In this document: positions 1 through 7,943 of the stretch, piece by piece
Layout of the letters: each line of letters starts with the position of its first letter
Numbering within the stretch: position 1 is the first letter of the stretch
NCBI GenBank assembly: GCA_002839355.1
Contig: PGXW01000047.1
Coordinates: forward strand, 1 to 51,647
Source: Spirochaetae bacterium HGW-Spirochaetae-2
GTDB taxonomy: Bacteria > Spirochaetota > Spirochaetia > Sphaerochaetales > Sphaerochaetaceae
Direction of reading: 5' to 3'
DNA: 51,647 nucleotides
The notes under the pieces: model-generated
Told to the model about the DNA's origin: nothing
Database searches by the model: none
What the model saw: the letters and a program-made list of their open reading frames with translations, nothing else
Made by a program: the position numbers and the translations under genes

Positions 1-1
1 A

Positions 2-271
2 GTGCAATTCATCCTTATGGGCATAGAAATCGGGAAAATATCGGTGGCCCCCGATATGGTCCCAATGGATATGGGTAGCGACGGCGATGATTGGTTTGTC
101 GGTAAGGTTCATCACCTCAGCGTGGATATTGCAGATACCCAATCCTGTATCGATGAGTAGGCTGGAAGCGGTGCCATTCAAAAGATAACAGTGGGTTTCT
201 TCCCAGTGTCGGTATTCACTGATTATGTATGTATCGGCGTCAATCAGGTCGATGGTGAACCAATCGCTCAT
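2..271 (-). CDS. Metallo-beta-lactamase-fold hydrolase, N-terminal part (runs off the window)
   Basis: The reverse strand reads a protein starting MSDWFTIDLIDADTYIISEY and containing THIHWDHIGGH about 80 residues in. This is the HxHxDH metal-binding signature of the metallo-beta-lactamase fold, preceded by the usual LLIDTGLGI strand. A GGAGG lies just upstream of the ATG at 271. Only the first 90 codons are in the window, so the substrate cannot be told; family members include glyoxalase II-like thioesterases, lactonases and many uncharacterised hydrolases. It diverges from the thiamin operon, with about 125 bp up to that operon's promoter. Confidence 0.85.
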   Translation of the reverse strand, partial: MSDWFTIDLIDADTYIISEYRHWEETHCYLLNGTASSLLIDTGLGICNIHAEVMNLTDKPIIAVATHIHWDHIGGHRYFPDFYAHKDELH

Positions 272-398
272 GAAACCTCCAAGCATATGAGACGAGCATT
301 CATTTGCTTTTCCCCGCAGGGACACTTTAGGTTCAGTTGAAAAAATATGCAATAATCATTCCACAGCGAATGGGAAAGCCACTACCGAATGGTGGTGA

Positions 399-427
399 TT
401 GACATGATTCGTGATCTTCCCTATGCT
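399..427 (+). promoter_or_regulatory. Sigma70-type promoter of the thiamin operon
   Basis: TTGACA at 399-404 and TATGCT at 422-427 are separated by exactly 17 bp. A transcript would start near 434, about 12 nt before the first TPP aptamer, which is where a riboswitch leader should begin. Confidence 0.7.
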
Positions 428-445
428 GACGACTATAGTACGAAA

Positions 446-520
446 GCGGGGGGACTCTTCGGAGTTGAGAAGGTAGAACCTGACCCTTGGAACCTGGCAG
501 TTAACACTGGCGTAGGGAAG
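446..520 (+). promoter_or_regulatory. TPP riboswitch, copy 1 of 3
   Basis: The 75-nt aptamer has the TPP (THI-box) layout: a P3 hairpin ACTC-TTCG-GAGT (454-465), the core TTGAGA (465-470, consensus CUGAGA), ACCCTTGGAACCTG, a short P5 hairpin, and the conserved CGTAGGGAAG (511-520). The closing helix is short, AGC (446-448 region) with GCT after GGGAA; copies 2 and 3 have TGC with GCA, a compensatory change. It lies upstream of thiD-thiM-cytX-thiE, the expected regulon. Copy 1 is followed by its own terminator. Confidence 0.93.
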
Positions 521-546
521 CTGAAAGATGCACACCGGTCAATCAA

Positions 547-567
547 CTCCCCACGGGGAGATTTTTT
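547..567 (+). terminator. Intrinsic terminator after TPP riboswitch 1
   Basis: Stem CTCCC/GGGAG with loop CACG (547-560) followed by ATTTTTT. It sits 27 nt after the aptamer's last conserved base, as expected for the expression platform of a transcription-terminating riboswitch. Confidence 0.85.
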
Positions 568-580
568 ATACACTAGCGAT

Positions 581-655
581 GCGGGGGGACTCTTCGGAGT
601 TGAGAAGGTAAAACCTGACCCTTGGAACCTGGCAGTTAACACTGGCGTAGGGAAG
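581..655 (+). promoter_or_regulatory. TPP riboswitch, copy 2 of 3
   Basis: Identical to copy 1 over the aptamer except G to A at position 611 in the P3a region. It starts exactly 135 bp after copy 1. The closing helix is TGC/GCA instead of AGC/GCT. It is followed by a second independent terminator at 682-702. Confidence 0.93.
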
Positions 656-681
656 CAGATGGATCCATTCAGGACAATCAT

Positions 682-702
682 CTCCCTACGGGGAGTTTTT
701 TT
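682..702 (+). terminator. Intrinsic terminator after TPP riboswitch 2
   Basis: Stem CTCCC/GGGAG with loop TACG (682-695) followed directly by seven T. Same stem as the terminator after copy 1 but with a different loop and flanks, so each aptamer has a complete expression platform. Confidence 0.87.
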
Positions 703-715
703 ATATACAAGCGAT

Positions 716-790
716 GCGGGGGGACTCTTCGGAGTTGAGAAGGTAGAACCTGACCCTTGGAACCTGGCAGTTAACACTGGCGTAGGGAAG
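716..790 (+). promoter_or_regulatory. TPP riboswitch, copy 3 of 3
   Basis: Aptamer identical in sequence to copy 1, starting exactly 135 bp after copy 2. Unlike the first two it is not followed by a hairpin plus T-run. The 791-861 leader holds two weak hairpins (arms ATCAA/TTGAT and ACTTG/CAAGT) and the thiD ribosome binding site GAGGAGGA at 848-855. Copy 3 may therefore act on translation of thiD, or have lost its terminator. Confidence 0.92.
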
Positions 791-861
791 CAATACATCA
801 ATCCGAATCATTGATAGTACTTGTCTTTTCCAGCAAGTGACACATATGAGGAGGATTTGAG

Positions 862-1662
862 ATGAAACATGTATTGACCATCGCCGGCTCGGATTGCAGC
901 GGCGGTGCCGGCATCCAGGCAGACTTGAAGACATTCGCAGCTCATGGTGTATATGGAATGAGCGTCATTGTCTCCGTAGTCGCCGAGAACACCCAACGGG
1001 TGATAGGAGCAGAAAACGTCTCTCCAAAACTGATAGTTGACCAGTTGCAGGCAGTTTTTGAGGACATCCGTGTAGATGCGGTCAAAATCGGAATGCTACC
1101 CTCCCAGTTGGTCATGGAGATAGTCGCCAGGGAGCTGAAGGAACGAAAACCCAGGAATATTGTTCTGGATCCTGTGATGATAGCAAAGAACGGATTTGCC
1201 CTCATGGATTCCAGATTGGCACGGACCTTGGCTGATTTGGTTTTGCCGTATGCCGATGTGGTAACCCCCAACATTCCGGAAGCGGAAGTCCTTGCCGATA
1301 TGCGTATTGCTTCAATTGAAGATATGGAAGAGGCAGCACGTAGGATTCACGGGTATGGTCCACCCTATGTGCTGGTCAAAGGTGGTCACCGCAGTGATGC
1401 TGCTGCCGATCTGCTGTATGACGGAAACAGGATGCTGTGTTTCACCGCAAAACGAATAGATACTAAAAATACGCACGGAACAGGGTGTACCTTTTCATCG
1501 GCAATTGCTGCGAACCTTGCATTGGGCAAACCTATCGAAAAAGCGGTGGAACAAGCAAAGGCGTTTGTGACCATGGCCATCGAACACGCATTGTCTTTAG
1601 GGAAGGGGTGCGGTCCAACACATCATTTTTATGATCTCTACAACAATGGATTAGCCCGATAA
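862..1662 (+). CDS. thiD: Hydroxymethylpyrimidine (phosphate) kinase ThiD
   Basis: This enzyme phosphorylates HMP, and then HMP-P to HMP-PP, the pyrimidine half of thiamin. The 266-residue length is normal. The N-terminus carries the family hallmark AGSDCSGGAGIQAD, and near residue 195 lies NTHGTGCTFSSAIAA, the anion-hole and catalytic cysteine motif of ribokinase-like ThiD. A strong GAGGAGGA precedes the ATG by about 6 nt. It is the first gene behind the triple TPP riboswitch and is followed after 14 bp by thiM. No thiC, thiG, thiF or thiH is present here, so this operon is for salvage of HMP and thiazole and not for de novo synthesis. Confidence 0.96.
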   Translation: MKHVLTIAGSDCSGGAGIQADLKTFAAHGVYGMSVIVSVVAENTQRVIGAENVSPKLIVDQLQAVFEDIRVDAVKIGMLPSQLVMEIVARELKERKPRNIVLDPVMIAKNGFALMDSRLARTLADLVLPYADVVTPNIPEAEVLADMRIASIEDMEEAARRIHGYGPPYVLVKGGHRSDAAADLLYDGNRMLCFTAKRIDTKNTHGTGCTFSSAIAANLALGKPIEKAVEQAKAFVTMAIEHALSLGKGCGPTHHFYDLYNNGLAR

Positions 1663-1676
1663 GGAGGAGCAATATC

Positions 1677-2501
1677 ATGGATACGAAACAGATGTACTCA
1701 AACAGTACGGAGATACTGCAGACTGTACGAAAGAAAAAACCAATCGTTCATCAGATTACCAATTACGTCACGGTACAGGATTGTGCCAATGTGGTCCTTG
1801 CTATGGGAGGTTCTCCCATTATGGCGGATGCTGAACAAGAGCTGGAAGACATTGTTCGCTTGAGCAATGCTTTGGTCATAAATATCGGGACCCTCAATGG
1901 TCGAACACGTTCCTCGATGTTCACAGCTGCCCACATTGCGCGAGATTCTGGCATCCCCATCATTCTCGATCCGGTAGGAGCGGGAGCTTCCTCCTATAGG
2001 ACCCAAACCGTACAAAACTTGATTTCTGACCTGGTTCCCAACGTGATTCGAGGAAATCTTTCAGAGATTCGAAGTGTTGCACAGCTGAGTAGTCATACCT
2101 TGGGTGTCGATTCTGCTGGCTGTGACGGTGCCGAACAGGTTGAAGAAACCAAGGAAATTGCTTGTAATCTTTCCCGGAAACTTGGATGTATCGTTGCCAT
2201 CACCGGCAAGATCGACATTGTCTCGGATGGTACATCCATAGCAATCATTGAAAATGGACATCCCGCACTGACGCGGATTACGGGAACAGGATGTATGAGT
2301 ACTGCGATGGTCGGGACCTGCTGCGCAGTAACCGATGACTATTTCTCGGCTACCGTTACGGCCCTTCTCGGTATGGGTATTGCCGGAGAACTGGCAAGCG
2401 TGCACGCCGGTTTGGGAAGTTTCCATACCGCTCTATTTGACCATTTCAGCAGACTTGATGGTGCTCTCCTGATGCAAAGGGGGAACCTCTATGTCAAATG
2501 A
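1677..2501 (+). CDS. thiM: Hydroxyethylthiazole kinase ThiM
   Basis: ThiM phosphorylates 4-methyl-5-(2-hydroxyethyl)thiazole, the salvaged thiazole half of thiamin. The 274 residues match the family: KPIVHQITNYVTVQDCANVVLA near the N-terminus, GGSPIMADAEQE, INIGTL, LDPVGAGAS, and TGTGCMST with the catalytic cysteine near residue 200. AAGGAGGAGC lies upstream of the ATG. The gene overlaps the next one (the transporter starts at 2491), which indicates translational coupling inside the TPP-controlled operon. Confidence 0.96.
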   Translation: MDTKQMYSNSTEILQTVRKKKPIVHQITNYVTVQDCANVVLAMGGSPIMADAEQELEDIVRLSNALVINIGTLNGRTRSSMFTAAHIARDSGIPIILDPVGAGASSYRTQTVQNLISDLVPNVIRGNLSEIRSVAQLSSHTLGVDSAGCDGAEQVEETKEIACNLSRKLGCIVAITGKIDIVSDGTSIAIIENGHPALTRITGTGCMSTAMVGTCCAVTDDYFSATVTALLGMGIAGELASVHAGLGSFHTALFDHFSRLDGALLMQRGNLYVK

Positions 2502-3693
2502 TTCTCCTACCAGAGGGTTTTCGAGCCGTTCATTGTTCCTTATTTGGGCAGGGGCAGCAATTTCTGTTGCCGAGATACTTTCGGGAAGTGTACTGGCTTC
2601 CCTCGGTATGTCGTCCGGACTGGTGGCAATTCTCCTGGGGCACACGATCGGAGGTGCCCTGTTGTATCTTGCTGCAACCATGAGCAGCTCCTTACGAGCT
2701 TCGGCGATGGAATCGACCCGTTACTCTTTTGGAATCTACGGATCGTATGTTTTCTCAGGTTTCAATATCCTTCAGTTGGTGGGATGGACATCCATCATGA
2801 TGCTGCAGGGCTCCCGTATCCTTGACCAGATAACCGTATCACTGTATGGATACAGCAATCCCAACCTCTGGATGATCGGGATTGCCCTGTGCATTTCCAT
2901 CTGGTTGTTGTACATATCGCGCCAACATGCACAACTCAATGGTCTGGTGGTTGTACTGTTGCTGCTGTTGAGCCTGGTGATGGGATATCGGCTCATATGT
3001 GATCTTGCCTTCAATGCCGGAGAAGGTGTGTGGCCGACAATTACCTTTTGGCAGGGAGTGGAATTGAATATCGCCATGTGTCTCTCATGGTTACCCTTGA
3101 TAGGGGATTACACCCAACATGCCAGGCAGACGAGAAGCGGCCCGCTGTGGAGTGCCGTTGGCTATTCGGTTGTAGGAAGCTGTATGTTTGCATTGGGGCT
3201 GGGGTTATCCCTTGTTACCGGGAGTTCTGATATTGCATTGATGCTGACAATCTCAGGGTTTGGGTTGGCTTCGCTTTTCATTGTATTTTTTTCGACCGTA
3301 ACCACCACCTACCTGGATGTATATTCAGCGAGCGATAGTTTCATGAATATATGGCCTTTGAGTCACGGAAAGGTGCTTTCCATACTCTTTACGTTCATCA
3401 GTCTGCTCATCGCCCTCCTGCTGCCGATGGATACCATTGAACCGTTTCTGTATCTCATTGGAGCCATATTCTCTCCCCTGTACGCCCTGTTGTTCGTCGA
3501 TTACTTTATCCTCCACAGAACTTCTGCGCAAACAAACTCCTGGAATCTGACAAACATGACACTCTGGGGCCTTGGTGTTGCGCTGTACTTCCTGATGCAG
3601 GCGTTTCTCATCGATGTTAGTAATTCCCTGCTCATATTCCTTATCGTCGGTGGCACCAGTGTGATTATTAAAAAGAGGCAAAAACGTGTGTAA
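2491..3693 (+). CDS. cytX: NCS1-family hydroxymethylpyrimidine transporter (CytX-like)
   Basis: A 400-residue membrane protein with about 12 hydrophobic segments, of the nucleobase:cation symporter-1 family. The segment around LIWAGAAISVAEILSGS at residues 15-31 matches the first helix of CytX-type proteins, which are repeatedly found under TPP riboswitches and are thought to import HMP. It starts 11 bp before the end of thiM and itself overlaps thiE by 8 bp. Placement between the two kinases and ThiE supports a role in bringing in thiamin precursor. The substrate is inferred from context and not from a binding-site reading. Confidence 0.87.
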   Translation: MSNDSPTRGFSSRSLFLIWAGAAISVAEILSGSVLASLGMSSGLVAILLGHTIGGALLYLAATMSSSLRASAMESTRYSFGIYGSYVFSGFNILQLVGWTSIMMLQGSRILDQITVSLYGYSNPNLWMIGIALCISIWLLYISRQHAQLNGLVVVLLLLLSLVMGYRLICDLAFNAGEGVWPTITFWQGVELNIAMCLSWLPLIGDYTQHARQTRSGPLWSAVGYSVVGSCMFALGLGLSLVTGSSDIALMLTISGFGLASLFIVFFSTVTTTYLDVYSASDSFMNIWPLSHGKVLSILFTFISLLIALLLPMDTIEPFLYLIGAIFSPLYALLFVDYFILHRTSAQTNSWNLTNMTLWGLGVALYFLMQAFLIDVSNSLLIFLIVGGTSVIIKKRQKRV

Positions 3694-4345
3694 GGTGGAC
3701 TATACCTTGTATATGGTAACCGATCGAACACTCATGGGAACCAAGACCTTGGAAGAGTGTGTCGAACAAGCTCTTTCCGGAGGTGTCACGTTGGTGCAAT
3801 TGCGGGAAAAACATCTGGATACCGAAGCCTTTGTCATGTTGGGCAAACGGATCAAGCGCCTCTGCGATGCATACGATGTCCCTCTGGTGATCAATGACCG
3901 GCTGGATGTTGCTCTAGGTGTGGATGCAATTGGGTTACATATTGGTCAGCATGATCTGTCGGTTTCCGAGGCACGCGCAATTCTGGGCCCAAACCGCTTG
4001 TTGGGTGTTTCGGCGACCACTGTGGTTCAGGCTGAAAGAGCCCAAGCTGATGGAGCGGACTATCTGGGGGTTGGGGCCATGTTTGTCACCCAAACCAAAC
4101 AGGATGCTTCGTATGTTTCTCTACAAACTTTGGCAGCGATACGCAAAGCAGTGAATCTGCCGATCGTGACCATCGGTGGCATGGACAAGGAGACAATTGT
4201 TCTGTGTGCCCCATATGGTGTGCAAGGGTTTGCCGTAGTTTCAGCCCTCGTCAGCCAACCGGACGTTTTCCTTGCTGCCAAGGAGCTGAAACGATGCTCG
4301 AAAGCGTATGTTCGTCCTGTTCCTCCCGCATTATATGGGACCTGA
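3686..4345 (+). CDS. thiE: Thiamine-phosphate synthase ThiE
   Basis: ThiE joins HMP-PP and thiazole phosphate to make thiamin phosphate. The 219-residue protein is a TIM barrel with the expected motifs: GVTLVQLREK (diphosphate-binding), INDRLDVALGVDAIGLHIGQHD, GADYLGVGAMFVTQTK and VTIGG. The start is a GTG at 3686, overlapping the end of the transporter gene, with AGAGG 8 nt upstream. It is the last recognisable thiamin gene of the operon. I see no clear terminator directly after it. Confidence 0.95.
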   Translation: MCKVDYTLYMVTDRTLMGTKTLEECVEQALSGGVTLVQLREKHLDTEAFVMLGKRIKRLCDAYDVPLVINDRLDVALGVDAIGLHIGQHDLSVSEARAILGPNRLLGVSATTVVQAERAQADGADYLGVGAMFVTQTKQDASYVSLQTLAAIRKAVNLPIVTIGGMDKETIVLCAPYGVQGFAVVSALVSQPDVFLAAKELKRCSKAYVRPVPPALYGT

Positions 4346-4519
4346 AGCAAGGCGGTTCGGAACTAGGTCTTGGTACAAAAGGCACCTCATGGAGAATTGG
4401 TGCGGATTGGCTGGCTCTCTACGAGAGTCCTGACGTTCTATCCTTGCAGGGGAGGTGATGTTGCCTGGAAAGCATTCCTATGCGATATTGGGATCTGACT
4501 ATATAGGAGCAGCAATATA

Positions 4520-4984
4520 ATGGGAGTAAGATTTGTATCCATCAGGGATTCCCTCCTCTTGGTATATTCTTTTGACGACAAAGGTTCATGCCCTCATCGT
4601 GAAGCGTCCGCTTCCGAAGTATTCCCCAACGGTATGGGGAGAATTGCTGGACTCTATCATGTCAAGAACGAGAATCTTGTCGAATCGGATGCGGTCGACT
4701 TGAAGATAAGCATATCTGGTGATGACTCGATGTCGTTGTACCGTATTGCACAAATACGGGATTACTACTATGTATTTGACTCTTATTTTCTTGGCGGAGA
4801 ACAACACCCGGTCAATCTCTGGATTTCCACCTCAATCCCCATCTCGGATGAACTTTTCAGAGAGACAGGTTTGATTGGAGATATACTGGAAAGAGATAGA
4901 ATGGGGTACGATCCCGTGGTTATTGGGGGGAAACATCCAGATGCGATGCCGATGGCATTCTTTTTCTCAAAACCCATTTGCTAG
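4520..4984 (+). CDS. Unassigned 154-residue protein
   Basis: I do not recognise a family. The reading frame starts at an ATG preceded by TAGGAGC (about 9 nt spacing) and encodes a soluble, beta-rich looking protein (SLLLVYSFDD, LKISISGDDSMSLYRIAQIRD, YYYVFDSYFLG, VNLWISTSIPIS) without signal peptide or membrane segment. It lies 174 bp after thiE on the same strand and could be read through from the thiamin operon. Codon use resembles the neighbours, so it may be a real gene, but there is no motif to support a function. Confidence 0.55.
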   Translation: MGVRFVSIRDSLLLVYSFDDKGSCPHREASASEVFPNGMGRIAGLYHVKNENLVESDAVDLKISISGDDSMSLYRIAQIRDYYYVFDSYFLGGEQHPVNLWISTSIPISDELFRETGLIGDILERDRMGYDPVVIGGKHPDAMPMAFFFSKPIC

Positions 4985-5170
4985 TGGGAGTGCCGGCTTG
5001 CATGGGGTCGGGGCTCGAATCAAACAATGATTGGTTCAGTAACAGGAGTCGAGTAGGTACCTTCATGCACCGGGATGGTTCCTGTGTGGTGCTGGTTGTT
5101 ATCCTGGTAAGCATTGATGCGTATCAAACGAATGTCGATACTGAATTTTTTTAGAGGAGGTATACTTGAA

Positions 5171-5341
5171 ATGACCAAACATACATGTGGACAACTATTG
5201 CTGGGATTTGCAGCCATGTTGATAGTTCTGGCAGGTGCTTCGGTATGGTTCAATCTTGGGATGCGGACTGTTGCTTCAGTTGCTTTCGTGATTGCCCTCA
5301 TTATTGGTGGCGCAGGCGCATACATTTCCAAGAAGAAGTGA
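5171..5341 (+). CDS. Small two-helix membrane protein (56 aa)
   Basis: The ATG at 5171 is preceded by GAGGAGG (5154-5160), so it is preferred over an in-frame ATG at 5114. The product has two hydrophobic helices (about residues 8-27 and 31-50) joined by a short polar turn and ends in ISKKK, typical of a tiny inner-membrane protein. Function unknown. A partly deleted copy with the same ribosome binding site lies at 11420-11530, which shows that this small gene or its mRNA leader has been duplicated within the region. Confidence 0.55.
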   Translation: MTKHTCGQLLLGFAAMLIVLAGASVWFNLGMRTVASVAFVIALIIGGAGAYISKKK

Positions 5342-5647
5342 AAAGTGATGATTATCCAGTATTCACCAGCCATCTAGATTTGGCTCTTGATGGTGTCGGA
5401 TCAAATGTGGATTCTGCCATTATGATTCAGGGTATCGGAGTGTGATTCCTCGATCGTTGAACAGGGAATAACCGAAAAACTACCCTTGGAAGTATCGGAA
5501 AGTTGATTGATGCCATATTGCTTTGTTACTCTTCTATATAGACTGGATTGTTGGACGATTGGTCTCAGTTGATAAGAAGTGACCCCAATATGCAAACCGT
5601 GGATTCACCGTGCTTATTCAACCAGCTGCCGGAAGTCGTTCGTTGAG
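5342..5647. other. Non-coding stretch downstream of the small membrane-protein gene
   Basis: No convincing gene. Bases 5407-5432 are repeated at 11505-11530 as part of the decayed duplicate, so the duplicated unit extended past the small gene. Otherwise I see no repeat, hairpin with T-run, or RNA gene. Confidence 0.5.
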
Positions 5648-6240
5648 TTAGCTTCGCGTTACAAGAGCCATCAATCGAAAAAGCTCCTTAGCAAAATCGC
5701 ATTTGAACGGCACTGATGGATCGTTCTGGTGAATTCTCAAGTTCTCGAGACTGTGACAGTCGATATCTATAGGTATGTCTCCCTTCTCATAGGTTTCTCC
5801 GATGAACATCCTGAACGACGGCATGTATTCCTTGCTATGTAAGGGGGTGGCGAAGTGAAGCCTGCCGACACAAGATGTCCACCACCACTCCAGCTTGGAC
5901 CGGTCACAGTGCATGGAAAGGAAGTCTTCGAAATTCTGGTACGAGAAGAGGAAATCGGGGATGTCGTTGGGTTTTTCCGATAATTGTCCAAATCGGCATT
6001 ATCGTTGCGTTGATACCTGTCCCAATCCACCCAGATGAGGATGCTTGCTGCTCTATTCTCCTTCCTCACTTCCATATATTTTTTCACTACAGGCGAATAT
6101 TGTCCACCATTCGAAGGCCGAGGGATAAAATGTAGGGGTATATCCTCCTCTTCCAGATACCGGTTCAGCTCTTGGATATATGCCTTCTCGGAAGCTCCTT
6201 CGCACACGATGATTATGTTTCGATTTTGTCTATACACCAA
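5648..6240 (-). pseudogene. rloB: RloB-family (AbiLii-like) protein, frameshifted
   Basis: The N-terminal part (TTG at 6240, or GTG at 6237) reads RNIIIVCEGASEKAYIQEL and later ILIWVDWDR, the E...DxD acidic pattern of the RloB family, which resembles Toprim-type nucleases. After about residue 89 the frame runs into unrelated sequence, while the -1 frame continues naturally through DIPDFLFSYQNFEDFLSMHC and on to the stop at 5648. Joined, the product would be about 197 residues, the usual RloB size. The break lies at a GGAAAAACCC run (complement of 5969-5978), so a lost base, a sequencing error or slippage are all possible. It begins 13 bp after the RloA-type ATPase, as expected for a two-gene abortive-infection operon. 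Confidence 0.8.
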
Positions 6241-6253
6241 TTAGCCTTCCCGG

Positions 6254-7519
6254 TTAAATATATGAGTGGGGGATTCCTGAAAAGGTTCCATCAAGATACT
6301 GTTTCCTGAAGTTGGTCACGTTCCTAACACCTTCGAAGTCGGATATCCGCTTGAAAACCGTCCCTCTCTTCAATGTCCTGTTTACGATTCCAATTTCGGA
6401 TACCCGCATCATGTCCTGCTCCATGATATCCGTATTGTGCGTAGTGAAAATCAGCTGTGCATTCGATGTATTGTACCTTCTGTCCTTGAACATCCTCACA
6501 ATCTCTGCAAATAGATACGGGTGGAGGGAGTTCCCCAGCTCATCGATTACCAGTATGTTTCCCCTTCTTAGCGCGGTGAGTACAATTCCGAGCAAACAAG
6601 CAACTCGCTGAGTCCCTAAGGATTCTTCATTAAAATTAAATTGTACCTCATTTCCAAGAACATCTTCGTGATATGACTTGATCTCGGTTGCCATGATCTT
6701 TTTGTTGGAGATGCTGACTTCATTTTTGCTTCCTGGAAAAGCTTTGACTTCTTTACCCAGCGTATCCTTCTTGTATTCCATGCGCGTGATATCGATATCC
6801 AATTTCCGCAGGATCGTGACAATATCTTCAAAGGCTTTTTGCTTATCTACTTCAGTGTTTGTATTCGCCAATCTGTCCAACCAAAAGGAAAAGGGGAAGT
6901 TGTTATCTGAATACACCTCAAGGTTATTGGTGATGAATCCATATGCAATTGTCATAGAATCATTCAATCCTGCATAGTTCTTTCCGACCACCGTGATGAA
7001 TGGAGTGGTGAACTGTCGTTGTTGATCTAGGCATTCTACCGAGAATATGGTGTCAAGCTTGTTGGATGGATACACCTCGGTGGCTAAGGCTGTGAACGAC
7101 GTGTTCCTGTTCGCTATGGAAAAGACGATGTCGCTGTTCTCTACGAGTTTCTCAGTTACGATCTCCTCCCCGTTTACTTCCAGCATATACAGGAACCTCC
7201 TGCCTGCTTTCAGGAATTCGAGTTTGAACGAAGTGATATCGTCATGGGGATGCAATTTGTTGGGTGAGATATTATTCGGGTTGTACCTGTCTTTGATGAT
7301 CCTGACAAGCGATGCAAAAGCTTTTACGATGTTGGATTTTCCCGAGGCATTCGCCCCGTATATGGCCAGACACGGAATGGTCCGGGCATCACCTTCTTCC
7401 ATGAATGGCAGCAACTCCATCTGTCTATACCCGTTTGGGGCTTTCTTCTCCGCATACGTCAAGGGAACGATGAGGTCTAGGATCGATCTATAATTGTTGA
7501 CTTTGAAAGACAATAACAT
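6254..7519 (-). CDS. rloA: RloA/AbiLi-like AAA ATPase (AAA_15 type)
   Basis: A 421-residue ABC/SMC-like ATPase of the type that guards phage-defence effectors. It has FKVNNYRSI at the N-terminus, Walker A GANASGKSN (residues 55-63), a signature-like NEESLGTQR (297-305), Walker B ILVIDE (322-327) followed by SLHPYL, and the switch histidine in TTHNTDIM (361). The immediate downstream partner is RloB-like, the arrangement of AbiL/RloAB systems, in which the ATPase is thought to sense infection and release or activate the partner. The ATPase itself appears intact although the partner is frameshifted. The start at 7519 gives the family-typical N-terminus. Confidence 0.85.
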   Translation of the reverse strand: MLLSFKVNNYRSILDLIVPLTYAEKKAPNGYRQMELLPFMEEGDARTIPCLAIYGANASGKSNIVKAFASLVRIIKDRYNPNNISPNKLHPHDDITSFKLEFLKAGRRFLYMLEVNGEEIVTEKLVENSDIVFSIANRNTSFTALATEVYPSNKLDTIFSVECLDQQRQFTTPFITVVGKNYAGLNDSMTIAYGFITNNLEVYSDNNFPFSFWLDRLANTNTEVDKQKAFEDIVTILRKLDIDITRMEYKKDTLGKEVKAFPGSKNEVSISNKKIMATEIKSYHEDVLGNEVQFNFNEESLGTQRVACLLGIVLTALRRGNILVIDELGNSLHPYLFAEIVRMFKDRRYNTSNAQLIFTTHNTDIMEQDMMRVSEIGIVNRTLKRGTVFKRISDFEGVRNVTNFRKQYLDGTFSGIPHSYI

Positions 7520-7679
7520 ATATTTCCACTCTCCTTTGTGGTTCCTTTACAGTATCATGTCAAAGCTTGAAGATGTCAAGATAAACAGAAAAACTGATTA
7601 TCTTATAAATTTGCCGAATCCAAAGGTTTACATTCCGGGTATCCTCACCAGTGTCAATGTATTCCCTTGCACCGAGGAG

Positions 7680-7930
7680 CCGGCCTATGGGTCGTTATCC
7701 ATTGGCTTGATAGCGGGATAATCTTCTTGGTTCTGCCAGCTGTTTCTCGGCGGGAGCCGCAGTCCGTTGCTACTTTCTCCATATGTCTGGGTATAATCGG
7801 ACATCGTCCTCCCTTCTGGAACGAGGATTTTGAGGAGATTCTTCCTGGTATGTGTTTTCCACATAACCCATCAGTAATAGCCTAGAAGCCCGGTTTTCGG
7901 ACTGAACGAGGATTTCATTCCTGGTACCGG
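7680..7930 (+). repeat. Repeat family A, copy 1 (long form)
   Basis: The 7838-7930 core reads CTTCCTGGTA, TTCCACATAACCCATCAG, CCTAGAAGCCCG, a hairpin, GAACGAGGATTTC and CCTGGTACCGG, shared with copies at 9.7, 13.6, 22.5, 30.1, 33.3 and 42.3 kb. Here, as at 22.4 kb, it is preceded by about 150 bp of further shared sequence including CCGGCC.ATGGGTCG and TTCTGCCAGCTGTTTCTCGG. It lies between the rloAB operon and the first DUF4143 ATPase. The rest of 7520-7943 holds nothing recognisable as a gene. Confidence 0.85.
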
Positions 7931-7943
7931 CGAGAGTAGGCAT

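Noticed and set aside
389-814. Open frames of 141 aa (+) and 122 aa (-) with an internal threefold repeat
   Set aside because: The repeated peptide is the translation of the three TPP riboswitches; the period of 135 is divisible by 3, which keeps the frames open by chance.
5648-6240. Programmed -1 frameshifting in rloB
   Set aside because: The site is not a canonical X XXY YYZ heptamer in the required frame (CGG AAA AAC) and no clear stimulatory structure is visible; mutation or error is simpler.
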